A stretch of 33,456 nt of DNA from a virus (IMGVR_UViG_3300034092_005311:1-33456); one strand, 5' to 3'. Shown: positions 23,060 to 31,245, counted from the stretch's first letter. Numbers and translations are program-made. Notes: generated from the sequence alone by a model not told the origin.

Positions 23060-23341
23060 CTATTCCTCCATTGCTGTAACTATACCTATTATATAGTTTT
23101 CAGTAACGAAATAAGCAGTTTGTGAGCCGATTTGTGCTTTTTCTAGTATCTGCGTTGGAACTAAAAGAAGTGTTCCACCAACATAAGAACCACTTGCTGA
23201 TTCCTTAACTCTTACAACAGTATATGGATCTACTTGCTGCATTTCATCTGGTAAAATAAAAGCCCGCTCTTGTTTATCAGACTTTGCCATTTCTACTGGT
23301 TCTACAACCACATAGTTATTACGAGGGGTTATTAGGTACAT
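23060..23341 (-). CDS. GroES-like co-chaperonin, 93 aa
   Basis: Opens ITPRNNYVVVEPVEMAKSD, like the first GroES strand ('I.P..DRV.V...E...KS'), continues with a probable mobile loop (ERAFILPDEMQ, the hydrophobic triplet position), a PYTVVRVKES strand and ends with NYIIGIVTAMEE, like GroES 'ILAIVEA'. Length equals GroES (about 97). Sequence identity is low, as with T4 gp31 and other phage co-chaperonins. It would cap the phage GroEL (5340-6917) or host GroEL. GGAG precedes the ATG; it overlaps the upstream gene by 23 bases. Confidence 0.7.
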   Translation of the reverse strand: MYLITPRNNYVVVEPVEMAKSDKQERAFILPDEMQQVDPYTVVRVKESASGSYVGGTLLLVPTQILEKAQIGSQTAYFVTENYIIGIVTAMEE

Positions 23342-23564
23342 ACTGATTCTCCAATAGTATTTTGTTAGTCTTAAACTGTTCTTCTGTTAGAAAGTTTGTT
23401 GTTCTCTTATTGCAGTATTTACAGGCAAAATCAACACTAACAAGATTTGAAACAGTTGCTTCAATACGACCAGACGGCAACCAATAGTGTGTTTTACTAG
23501 TTGGGTCGTGCTTGTCACATTTTTGATTTGCGTCATACTTTGGTACTAAATGATTTAGTTTCAT
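23319..23564 (-). CDS. Small cysteine-rich protein, 81 aa
   Basis: Contains QKCDKHD near the N-terminus and ACKYCNKRT in the middle, the two cysteine sites of a possible zinc-binding domain, with strands between. Otherwise unrecognised. It is the first gene after the promoter and palindrome at 23572-23614; its GGGAG ribosome-binding site lies in the distal palindrome arm. Confidence 0.7.
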   Translation of the reverse strand: MKLNHLVPKYDANQKCDKHDPTSKTHYWLPSGRIEATVSNLVSVDFACKYCNKRTTNFLTEEQFKTNKILLENQYVPNNPS

Positions 23565-23571
23565 AGTAAAA

Positions 23572-23603
23572 CTCCCGACTGATATACTATAATCAGTCGG
23601 GAG
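23572..23603 (-). promoter_or_regulatory. Palindrome enclosing the -10 box and Shine-Dalgarno
   Basis: Arms 23572-23583 and 23592-23603 are a perfect 12-base inverted repeat with an 8-base loop; the -10 box of the promoter sits in the loop. On the minus strand GGGAG, the ribosome-binding site of the gene at 23564, is the last part of the second arm and TTTT follows. The element could be both terminator for the upstream reductase operon and translational switch. Confidence 0.7.
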
Positions 23604-23614
23604 CTATATGTCAA
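23586..23614 (-). promoter_or_regulatory. Sigma70-type promoter
   Basis: TTGACA (23609-23614, minus strand), exactly 17 bases, TATAGT (23586-23591), placed between the reductase stop codon and the gene at 23564. Initiation would fall in the second palindrome arm. Confidence 0.7.
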
Positions 23615-23623
23615 GTATTTATT

Positions 23624-26029
23624 TTATGAGCATTTGCTCCAACCGCAAGTTGAGCAGCTAACACAACCATCTTGATAGATTAGTTCTATTGAACCACAAT
23701 CATTGCAAGTTTTCTTTCCAGATACCTTTGTACCATCTGGAACATACTGTTTAAGAACTCTTGCAATACAACGAGAGAAAGAGAACATATCTGAATCTGC
23801 ATCTTTTTGCATTTGCTCTACAACATAGTTGATTGGGGCACCATGACGCAGAGAAAGTGAAAGTAGACGGGTAAATGCTGAATGGTTAGCATTATCAAAT
23901 ACCTTAACAACATCACGGATTACAAGGTCACCAACAACCAAGTCATAACGAGCATTGTCTTTCGCTAATACTACTTTTTCAATATTACCTTTCTTTGCTG
24001 TCTTTGGAAGATCAACAATCTTGTTTGCTCCTCCAAGAACTTCATAAGGCTTACCATCCATCAAACCTACTAATACTGTCCATTTCTCGCCCTTGATTGT
24101 CATATTGTGAATATCGCATTCAAGAGAGAAAGGACGCTTTGGTGCATTGTTTTGAGGGAATGTCTCTTTCTTTGTTTCTGTGATCAGTACACCATCGCGT
24201 GAACCATCAACGTATACGGTAACTCCCTTCAAACCAAGTTTCCAAGCAAGCTGATAGAGTTCTGCAACTGTATCTGGTGAAGTGCCCTTTGGAAGATTGA
24301 TAGTAGAAGAGATTGAGTGATCAATATGCTTCTGAATAACACCTTGGATTTGAACACGACGTTTCCAATCAATCTTATCTGATTCTGTAAAGAATGAAGG
24401 AATCTCGTCTGTTTCAAAGCGTTTTAGATACTCTTGAACATTATGATGGTATACTTTGTATTCTGTCCACTTATCTCCGACACTATCAACGAATGCTGCA
24501 ACTTGATCTTGCTCATTGTGTGATAGTTTGCGACGACGGATATAGAAGTTACGGAATACTGGTTCAAGACCAGATGATGTTTGAGACATAATGGATACAG
24601 AACCAGTTGGAGCATTTGTTAAGATGCTAATGTTTCTACGTCCAAATGCCTTGATACCGTGTCTAACGTGCTCTGGAAGGGATTTGATAAACGCATTATC
24701 CTTTTCCTTCTCCCAATCAAAGACAGGGAATGAGCCTCTTTCCTTTGCTAACCAGCAAGATTCTGTATAAGCATTCTCTTTGAGAGCACCGTAAATCTTG
24801 TCAATCATTACTAGTGCATCACCAGAGTCATATCCCATATTCAAACAAGCTAGTGCATCAGCAAGACCGTGAGTACCAAGACCAGTACGGCGACCATTGA
24901 TACAAGCTGTTAGAAGTTTTGTCCAGAGTTCTTTTTCATCTTGTGTGTTGCAAGCTCCAAGGATACCTGTAAGCTTTTCAATCTCAAGATCAATGAGATC
25001 GTCAGATAAACGCATAGCCCTACGAGCAACGACGCTAAAACGATCAAAATCGAAGTAAGCATCTTTTTGAAATGGATTAACGACAAAGGATTTGAGATTG
25101 ACTGAAATAAGACGGCAAGAATCAAAAGCTGATAGAGGAATCTCACCACAAGGATTTGTTGTAATAGTCTTGAATCCAACATCTTTATAACTCTCTGCTG
25201 GTAGGAACTTCTCTATATTACCCCACATTAGGAGTCCGGGTTCTGCCGTTTTTGTCGCTGAATCAACAATATCCTTCCATAACTCTCTGGCTCTAATAGT
25301 TTTAGTAAAAGTATGAACATTGGAATCAACAGGAAATCGCAGAGTAAAATCTTGATCTTGCTCCACAGCTTCCATAAAATCATCTGAAATCTTGATTGAT
25401 ACATTTGCACCTGTCACCTTTGTTAAGTCATGCTTCATCTTAACGAACTTGTCAATATCTGGGTGTCTAATGTCAAGAGAAATCATAAGAGCACCACGAC
25501 GACCGTTTTGACCAATCATACGACAAACATATGAATAGAAGTCAGCAAACGACCAAGCACCAGTTGTAGTACCAGCAGAGTTATTAACCACCATCCCTTC
25601 TGGACGTAGATTTGATAGGTCTAAGCCTACTCCACAACGACGCTTGAATAGATTAGCCAGTTCCTTACCAGAATCCATAATAGAAGAAACATTATCTTCT
25701 GGTGAGGCTACAACAACGCAGTTCGATAGAGACACGTTAACAAAGTTGTTTCCAATGCCGTACATTGGAGAACCTTGTGGAACAATATCGCCAAAGTGAT
25801 CTAAATGCTGAAAGATTGTTTCTTCATCTAATGCTGTTGGTCCACCGTATGTTGCTTCAATGCGAGCAAACTCCTTAGCCAAACGACGATGAAGGTCTTT
25901 TGGTGTAAGTTCAACAAACTTGCCTTCTTTATTTTTTAAAGCATATTTGCTTGCAAAAACGCTTGCAGCAAGCTCATCGCCTTTGAAATATTCTAAACTA
26001 GCTTTACTAACTTCCTCTTTATTGTACAT
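23624..26029 (-). CDS. nrdJ: Class II (adenosylcobalamin-dependent) ribonucleotide reductase, 801 aa
   Basis: Converts ribonucleotides to deoxyribonucleotides with B12. Seen: C104 in SLSNCVVVASPEDN, the thiyl-radical motif TNPCGEIPL (C294, N292, E296), C305 as partner, and ILTNAPTGSVSIMSQTSSG, typical of class II enzymes. The C-terminal 60 residues hold a zinc-ribbon with CNDCG and CSTCG and end in GWSKCS, the redox cysteine tail. No class I small subunit or class III activase is present, so the enzyme relies on host or environmental cobalamin. Coupled to the helicase gene by an 11-base overlap. Confidence 0.97.
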   Translation of the reverse strand: MYNKEEVSKASLEYFKGDELAASVFASKYALKNKEGKFVELTPKDLHRRLAKEFARIEATYGGPTALDEETIFQHLDHFGDIVPQGSPMYGIGNNFVNVSLSNCVVVASPEDNVSSIMDSGKELANLFKRRCGVGLDLSNLRPEGMVVNNSAGTTTGAWSFADFYSYVCRMIGQNGRRGALMISLDIRHPDIDKFVKMKHDLTKVTGANVSIKISDDFMEAVEQDQDFTLRFPVDSNVHTFTKTIRARELWKDIVDSATKTAEPGLLMWGNIEKFLPAESYKDVGFKTITTNPCGEIPLSAFDSCRLISVNLKSFVVNPFQKDAYFDFDRFSVVARRAMRLSDDLIDLEIEKLTGILGACNTQDEKELWTKLLTACINGRRTGLGTHGLADALACLNMGYDSGDALVMIDKIYGALKENAYTESCWLAKERGSFPVFDWEKEKDNAFIKSLPEHVRHGIKAFGRRNISILTNAPTGSVSIMSQTSSGLEPVFRNFYIRRRKLSHNEQDQVAAFVDSVGDKWTEYKVYHHNVQEYLKRFETDEIPSFFTESDKIDWKRRVQIQGVIQKHIDHSISSTINLPKGTSPDTVAELYQLAWKLGLKGVTVYVDGSRDGVLITETKKETFPQNNAPKRPFSLECDIHNMTIKGEKWTVLVGLMDGKPYEVLGGANKIVDLPKTAKKGNIEKVVLAKDNARYDLVVGDLVIRDVVKVFDNANHSAFTRLLSLSLRHGAPINYVVEQMQKDADSDMFSFSRCIARVLKQYVPDGTKVSGKKTCNDCGSIELIYQDGCVSCSTCGWSKCS

Positions 26030-27407
26030 ATTCTGTGTTCTCCGATTTTGGTTTACGCTTATAAGATTTATACTTCTTCTTCAAGTTTTGTTCTTGTTCC
26101 TTGGCAGATTTAGTAACGATTTCTCCTACTGTTTCTCCCGTAGATGGTAACATCTTAATACCAACATTACCAGTATCCATATAGATTGGATACACAAGAC
26201 CATCTGGTCCGTTACGATTTTTAGCTATGAAGATACGTCCACCATTAACAGTCTTGTCTTCTACGGTTCTTGAAACAGAGAAAATAAGATCCGCTACGAA
26301 ACATTTGTTAAATGCTTCGCTGATTGATTCCATCGTGATTACTTCTGCATTCAAACCAGAACGATTTGTTTGTGAAGCTGTCCACAATGGACAGTTGGTT
26401 TCGGCTGCAATACCTCGTAGCTCTTCATAAATAGTTTCAAGTTCTGTGCGCTTCTCTTTTTGATTAGAAATAGGACGTAAAAGATCACCGTAGTCAACAA
26501 TGATCATATCTGGGTTAATACCTCGTATTTTTAGCTTCTCAATATGCATACGAATAGTATTGGTTGTAGCTGTCTTTGTTGGATATTCTTTTACGATTAG
26601 CTTACCGGGCATATCTTTGATTGTTTCAAAGATTTGATCCTTAAACTGATGTAGTTCACGAATATGGAATCCAGTATAGCAACTATCATAACGAGAAGCT
26701 ACAACCGTATCTGCAAGTTCTAGGGTATAATGAACGACTGTCTTACCCTTCTTCAAAGCCTCTGTGCCAAGATGCACAAGTACCATTGACTTACCTGCAC
26801 CAGTTGGAGCAACAACGACACCAAGCTCTCCACGACCTAGACCACCCTTTGTAAGAAGGTCCATTTCATCCCAGCCAGTTGTAACAGGATTACGTGATTT
26901 AATCTCAAATCGCTTCTCAAAGTCAACAAGAAAGTCATAGCCAATATCATTGGCTACACCAAGCTTCAAAGCATCATTGATTGTTTTTGAAATCTCATCA
27001 AACGAAGCAGATTGAAGAAGCTTGACAGATTTAAGCATTGCTTCTTTTAGCTTCTGCTTTTTACAGAAGTCCAATGATGTTTCTTTTATATAATCTGCAC
27101 CATCAATCTCTTTGTTATGAATGCGCGCAAAATAATCGCGTACTTGCTTCTGTAATGCTTCGTTCTCATCATCCAAAGTATTACGGATGATTGAAGTCAT
27201 AATATCGTAGGTTGGATGAACCTTATATTTGTCTTTGTAATCAAAGATACGTTGCACGAATATCTGCAAGTATTTCAGTTCAAGAAACTGAATATCCATA
27301 ACTTCTTTGATCTGATCGCAGAAAGGACGATCAATAAGCATAAGCTGGACAAGGTTTTCTTGGAATACCTTGCCAAAACGTGAAAAGTCACTTTTCTCGT
27401 TGGTCAT
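26019..27407 (-). CDS. DnaB/gp41-type replicative helicase, 462 aa
   Basis: RecA-like helicase: Walker A APTGAGKS (residues 200-207) after LGRGELGVVV, Walker B MIIVDYGDLL, and SQTNRSG, as in DnaB and T4 gp41. The N-terminal 170 residues are helical, like the DnaB N-terminal domain. It unwinds the fork ahead of the DnaE-type polymerase. A primase is not in the window. AAGGTG precedes the ATG; the promoter at 27432-27460 is just upstream. Confidence 0.93.
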   Translation of the reverse strand: MTNEKSDFSRFGKVFQENLVQLMLIDRPFCDQIKEVMDIQFLELKYLQIFVQRIFDYKDKYKVHPTYDIMTSIIRNTLDDENEALQKQVRDYFARIHNKEIDGADYIKETSLDFCKKQKLKEAMLKSVKLLQSASFDEISKTINDALKLGVANDIGYDFLVDFEKRFEIKSRNPVTTGWDEMDLLTKGGLGRGELGVVVAPTGAGKSMVLVHLGTEALKKGKTVVHYTLELADTVVASRYDSCYTGFHIRELHQFKDQIFETIKDMPGKLIVKEYPTKTATTNTIRMHIEKLKIRGINPDMIIVDYGDLLRPISNQKEKRTELETIYEELRGIAAETNCPLWTASQTNRSGLNAEVITMESISEAFNKCFVADLIFSVSRTVEDKTVNGGRIFIAKNRNGPDGLVYPIYMDTGNVGIKMLPSTGETVGEIVTKSAKEQEQNLKKKYKSYKRKPKSENTEYVQ

Positions 27408-27431
27408 TATACACCTTGGGGGATTGTTTAT

Positions 27432-27460
27432 AACTTAATACGTTTGAGAGTCTAGGTCAA
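27432..27460 (-). promoter_or_regulatory. Possible promoter for helicase and reductase
   Basis: TTGACC (27455-27460, minus strand, same CTTGACCTAG as at 14.5 kb), 17 bases, TAAGTT (27432-27437). The -35 is good; the -10 is poor. Confidence 0.45.
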
Positions 27461-27468
27461 GTGATTTG

Positions 27469-27882
27469 TTACCAAGCTTTGCAAGACCAATATCTGGCCT
27501 TAGTTTTTGGACCGGGATTATCACAGTTATGACGTGCTCTGAAAGATTTACGTCTTGCTGGTATATTCTTTTTTATCTTCATGTTTTTATCACCAAAGTT
27601 TACTTTCTTAATATTACCAGTTTGTGGATCTCTAACGTAAACTTTTGACTTCTTAACATCACCTTTCATTGGCTTATTAAGTGTTACTGTATGACCTTGA
27701 TATTTGGCTTCTTGAATAACTAATCTATCACTTTCAAGTAGTTCTTGCAAGCAAGCTTCGCAAACTAATGTTCCATCATCCAAATGGGCACCGTGATATT
27801 CAGAATGCTCTTCCTCTTCTAAGAAGCTTCTAAAGTTTTCTGTTATTAACTGTTGTTCTTTAAATGATGAATATTTGCTCAT
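27469..27882 (-). CDS. Probable virion-internal protein with capsid-targeting-like leader, 137 aa
   Basis: The N-terminus (YSSFKEQQLITENFRSFLEE) contains LITE and FLEE, matching prohead-protease sites. The middle has a CEACL site, and the C-terminus is strongly basic with a pattern I recall in proteins of T4-like marine phages: VYVRDPQTGNIKKVNFG, RRKSFRARHNCDNPG and KARYWSCKAW. The basic C-terminus and leader together fit an internal head protein binding packaged DNA. It lies seven bases after the neighbour of similar type. Confidence 0.75.
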   Translation of the reverse strand: MSKYSSFKEQQLITENFRSFLEEEEHSEYHGAHLDDGTLVCEACLQELLESDRLVIQEAKYQGHTVTLNKPMKGDVKKSKVYVRDPQTGNIKKVNFGDKNMKIKKNIPARRKSFRARHNCDNPGPKTKARYWSCKAW

Positions 27883-27889
27883 AACTTAA

Positions 27890-28618
27890 CTAGTCCTTTT
27901 TATTCTTTTTGGTCCATGAAATAGCTTTGCTGCTTTTCTTTTTTCTTAACGGACCTTTGCCAGCAGATTTACATTGTGCCTTAGTAGGTCTACAAGCTGG
28001 GTATTTACCGCCACTATCAGCTGATTCACGACCACATGGCCCGCCAGTTCTACAGTTTACCCAACCTTTTCCATCGTTACGAGCAAACCAGCCATGAAGA
28101 CCTTGCTCTTTTTCTTTTGAAAAGTTTGGTTTATATGGTTTTTTTGCCTCGTCAATCGTTTCTTCTACAATCTCTACTTCTTTGTCTGATATATCTTCTG
28201 ATACACCTTTCCAAATCTTTCCTTGACGACATTTAACGACTGCACCAGAGGCATAAGCACTAGGCCAAACATTGTATTTACGTTTAGCTATTCTTGTGCA
28301 ACGATCATCCTTTTCTAGTATAAATGCTTGTAGTTCTTCTTTTATTAGTTGATCAATTTTTAGTTTTAGATCTTGTCTTAAAGCTGACTTATCAACACCT
28401 AGTTTAGCAGCCAAAGCATTTATATCATGAAATGTATTTTCAGCATCACCTAATATTGTTGATTTAGCTGCTTCTTTTTTTTCTTGTTCTGTTGGTGGAG
28501 CGGGTGGTTCTTGCTCGGCTTTCTGTACGTCTTGTTGTGCTGATAACATAGCATCTGATGATATCTCTGCTTCACCAATAAACTTCTTCCATTCATTTAA
28601 TAAATTTTTATATTTCAT
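27890..28618 (-). CDS. Probable virion-internal protein with DUF5872-like region, 242 aa
   Basis: The leader MKYKNLLNEWKKFIGEAE closely resembles T4's capsid-targeting sequence and offers cleavage after LNE and IGE. A proline/glutamate linker follows. Two conserved patches are visible: DRCTRIAKRKYNVWPSAYAS and a cysteine-rich C-terminal part (GWFARNDGKGWVNCRTGGPC, then YPACRPTKAQC) like DUF5872-type phage domains. The last 25 residues are basic (PLRKKKSSKAISWTKKNKKD). Role in the capsid is inferred. The 12-base palindrome at 28626-28656 contains its ribosome-binding site. Confidence 0.78.
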   Translation of the reverse strand: MKYKNLLNEWKKFIGEAEISSDAMLSAQQDVQKAEQEPPAPPTEQEKKEAAKSTILGDAENTFHDINALAAKLGVDKSALRQDLKLKIDQLIKEELQAFILEKDDRCTRIAKRKYNVWPSAYASGAVVKCRQGKIWKGVSEDISDKEVEIVEETIDEAKKPYKPNFSKEKEQGLHGWFARNDGKGWVNCRTGGPCGRESADSGGKYPACRPTKAQCKSAGKGPLRKKKSSKAISWTKKNKKD

Positions 28619-28625
28619 AACAACA

Positions 28626-28656
28626 ATCCCACACTATAAATAGCATAGTGTGGGAT
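28626..28656 (-). promoter_or_regulatory. 12-base perfect palindrome over the Shine-Dalgarno of the gene at 28618
   Basis: Arms 28626-28637 and 28645-28656 pair perfectly with a 7-base loop; the minus-strand loop contains GCTATTT. GGGA, the only Shine-Dalgarno candidate of the next gene, lies in the second arm. No sigma70 -35 box is visible, so any promoter in it would be of another class. Possible terminator for purA, though no strong T run follows. Confidence 0.55.
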
Positions 28657-28669
28657 AAAAGGACTAGTT

Positions 28670-29698
28670 TTATAGGTTTTCTACGATTTCTGGTGAGAAT
28701 GAGAACAAAACCTTATTAACATCTGAACATTCGTTTTGAATGCATGAATCGATAAACCTTCTCATCTGGTCACCATTATCAAATCCTATTAGGTTACCAT
28801 GATAGAATAGTTTAAACTTACCAAGTTGATCAACAATATCACATTTATTGATAATCAGTTTTGTAGCACCAGTTAGCTTACAGGAGTCAATCAGCTTATC
28901 TAGATTAAGCCAGTTAACTTTACGACGACGACCTGTTGTTACTCCATACTCTTGTCCTGCATCTGCAATCGCAAGAAGTTCTGGATTATCTAATAGAGAA
29001 GCAGGAAAGTCTGGATCTTCACCAGAACGAGTATCATATAGCTTGGCTACTGAGTAGATGTTCTTGATCTTTTGAGGTCCAAATCCAAGTGAACAAGCAG
29101 CATAAGGCAGGCATTCGCTTGATGTTACATAGGGATAAGAACCCCAGTTAATATCAAGCCATACTCCTTGTGCGCCCTCGCACAGAATATTGCCATGAAG
29201 TTCTTCATTAAGCAAGAAAGACTTGTCAATCTCTGAATCTTTGGCTAAAAGACCAACTCTTGCACACTTATCACGATAAGCTGGTGCGATACCTTGGCCT
29301 GTTGTGCCAAGTTTACCAGCAAGTTTGGCCTTATCTTCTACGATGTGCTCGTTTGTTACGATATGAGCACGGGGATGAACCTTGATAAGAGAAACATCTA
29401 CCCCGCCTTCTTTTAGCTCGTTCACTTCTTTATAGAAAGCATCTAGATTGACAACACAGTTAGGTCCAATAACCGATGTAATGCCATAAAATACACCACT
29501 TGGAACAATATGAGTAGCAAACTTCTTGCCATTGTGGTAAATGGTATGTCCCGCATTCGAACCACCATTATAGCGGGCTACAAAGTCATAATATTGCTTA
29601 CCATCAAAACGCTTCTTGGATGCTAGATAGTGGGTTACTTTACCCTTACCTTCGTCGCCCCAAGCGGCTCCAATAACAACATCAACATTATTTACCAT
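28670..29698 (-). CDS. purA: Adenylosuccinate synthetase, archaeal-length PurA, 342 aa
   Basis: Motifs: AAWGDEGKGK with catalytic Asp D15, NAGHT with H51, GTTGQGIAPAY (131-141) and R147, CEGAQGVWLDINWGSYPYVT, and VTTGRRRKVNWLN. Length (342) matches archaeal PurA, not the 430-residue bacterial form. PurA joins IMP and aspartate using GTP on the way to AMP. In the phage homologue PurZ, which makes diaminopurine, that Asp is replaced; here it is kept. D-retaining PurZ0-like relatives are known, so dGMP use cannot be excluded. Starts two bases before the FEN gene's end region. Confidence 0.95.
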   Translation of the reverse strand: MVNNVDVVIGAAWGDEGKGKVTHYLASKKRFDGKQYYDFVARYNGGSNAGHTIYHNGKKFATHIVPSGVFYGITSVIGPNCVVNLDAFYKEVNELKEGGVDVSLIKVHPRAHIVTNEHIVEDKAKLAGKLGTTGQGIAPAYRDKCARVGLLAKDSEIDKSFLLNEELHGNILCEGAQGVWLDINWGSYPYVTSSECLPYAACSLGFGPQKIKNIYSVAKLYDTRSGEDPDFPASLLDNPELLAIADAGQEYGVTTGRRRKVNWLNLDKLIDSCKLTGATKLIINKCDIVDQLGKFKLFYHGNLIGFDNGDQMRRFIDSCIQNECSDVNKVLFSFSPEIVENL

Positions 29699-29699
29699 C

Positions 29700-30653
29700 T
29701 TAGCTCCTCTTTGTGTGTTTCATAGTATCAAATAACAGGTTTAGATTCAATGTGCCAATACCATCTTGAACCATCATTTTTTTAAAGTTGAATAGATTTG
29801 TTTGTGGTTGGAAAGTGTTAAAGATTTGTTCAATCTCAACTTTTGTTTGGATAGATACCTGTGGAGAATAAAGTTGCATAATCTTGTAGTTATCACGAAC
29901 TAGTTGTACATTATTTAAGATATTCTCATATACTTTGATTTTGTTTCCTTGCTCTCGGCAATAATCAACAACATCATCGATTGAATAGGAGTTGCTTTCT
30001 GCTAGCATTGGGATACGCTTTGCAACGGTTGCAAGACCTACTCCTTCAACACCAGCGAGATTGTCGGACTTATCGCCAGCAATAGCTCTTGCAAGAGCAA
30101 AGTTAGTAGGATGAATGTTGTAGTCTTCAACAACCTTCTTTACATTTAATACTTCTTCTTGGATTGGACGGTAAAGAACAACGTTCTTATCAAGAATCTG
30201 AATATAATCCTTATCGGAGGATACGATTACTTTCTGACTATTGCTTAATGATGGAAGGCTGCAAACAAATGAAACAAGATCATCTGCTTCAATCTCTGGG
30301 TACATAAGCTGGATTATTGGAAGTTCATTAAGATATTCAATAACCCTCGTTTGTTGCCAAATCTTGTTCTGCAACTCGTCGTTATCGGATAGAATACGAA
30401 CATCGCGATTAAGTCGGATAGGCGTTCTACCCTCCTTATAGTTGGAGTTCATAGCCTTGCGCTTACGAGAACCGCCAGCACCATCCCAGCAAACTACTAC
30501 AAGGTCTGGCTTTGTTTCCTTACAAAGCTTTTGTAGAATCTTTAGAAACCCTACAACACCACCAATAGGCTGACCGTTTGGAGAAAGTGTTGGGTTAACA
30601 ATATACGCTCTGAAAAACGCATTTAAAGCATCAACAATCAAGATACGATGCAT
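29700..30653 (-). CDS. FEN-type 5'-3' exonuclease (T4 RNase H/T5-like), 317 aa
   Basis: Metal-site motifs of the FEN/PIN-like family: ILIVDALNAFFRAY at the start (first Asp), VVCWDGAGGSRKRK, PEIEADDLVSF, VSSDKDYIQI and GDKSDNLAGVEGVG (the H3TH DNA-binding loop). Removes RNA primers and flaps at replication forks. Length is usual for phage RNase H. Its start overlaps the upstream 65-aa gene by 16 bases. Confidence 0.95.
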   Translation of the reverse strand: MHRILIVDALNAFFRAYIVNPTLSPNGQPIGGVVGFLKILQKLCKETKPDLVVVCWDGAGGSRKRKAMNSNYKEGRTPIRLNRDVRILSDNDELQNKIWQQTRVIEYLNELPIIQLMYPEIEADDLVSFVCSLPSLSNSQKVIVSSDKDYIQILDKNVVLYRPIQEEVLNVKKVVEDYNIHPTNFALARAIAGDKSDNLAGVEGVGLATVAKRIPMLAESNSYSIDDVVDYCREQGNKIKVYENILNNVQLVRDNYKIMQLYSPQVSIQTKVEIEQIFNTFQPQTNLFNFKKMMVQDGIGTLNLNLLFDTMKHTKRS

Positions 30654-30835
30654 TTAATATCCTCTTTGTGTATTAGGTATGTTTTATCTTCTTGTATTAC
30701 AAAGACTTTAAGTAAAGGCTCATCTATGTGTACTATAACTGCTAGAAGATCGTGTTTAGTAAATAAAGACTTCTGCGGCGTTTCTACTGCCCACACATCA
30801 TAAACATCTACCAATATTAGATCGCCTTTATTCAT
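30638..30835 (-). CDS. Small beta-rich hypothetical protein, 65 aa
   Basis: Not recognised. Opens NKGDLILVDVYDVWAV and continues with alternating hydrophobic strands (LLAVIVHIDEPLLKVFVI), suggesting a small barrel. It overlaps its neighbours by four bases upstream and 16 downstream. Confidence 0.7.
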   Translation of the reverse strand: MNKGDLILVDVYDVWAVETPQKSLFTKHDLLAVIVHIDEPLLKVFVIQEDKTYLIHKEDIKCIVS

Positions 30836-31245
30836 TCTCTTGGTTTTCTAATCTTCTGATAGCACGATTCGCATACTGGAATGAATCTTTTAGTTTCCAT
30901 TGGTTGTGCTTTACTTATCTTAGCTGAACAAGAACTGCAAGTCTTTTGTGCGATATACTCTGCTTCGGCTATAATAGCATCAACAAACTTATAAACTTTT
31001 TCTCTTTCTTTTTCATTGGCAATGTTTTTATCATCTTCATCATCTGGATAAGATACATAAATACGAAGAGTTCCAAACTTTTCTTTTATTTGAGCAATCT
31101 TAATATGATCTTTGAACATATTAAGTTTTTCAACTGCTTCTTCAATAAGAGAATACCAACCTATTTGACATTCAATATATGGAGCTTCAAACAGGTCTTC
31201 GTATTTAGAGATTAGTTTGTCATAATGACTTTCATTATATTCCAT
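30832..31245 (-). CDS. Zinc-ribbon hypothetical protein, 137 aa
   Basis: The first two thirds (IECQIGWYSLIEEAVEKL, IKEKFGTLRIYVSY) follow a recurrent phage/bacterial pattern in which 'GW..LI' is followed by 'iKEKFG.LR.Y'. The C-terminus has CSSC and CESC, a zinc ribbon. Function unknown; not a known DNA-binding family by eye. Coupled to the deaminase by overlap at 31245. Confidence 0.8.
   Translation of the reverse strand: MEYNESHYDKLISKYEDLFEAPYIECQIGWYSLIEEAVEKLNMFKDHIKIAQIKEKFGTLRIYVSYPDDEDDKNIANEKEREKVYKFVDAIIAEAEYIAQKTCSSCSAKISKAQPMETKRFIPVCESCYQKIRKPRE

Noticed and set aside
28670-29698. PurZ proper (diaminopurine synthase)
   Set aside because: The catalytic Asp that PurZ replaces is present (WGDEGKGK), so canonical PurZ is not supported; only a PurZ0-like possibility remains.
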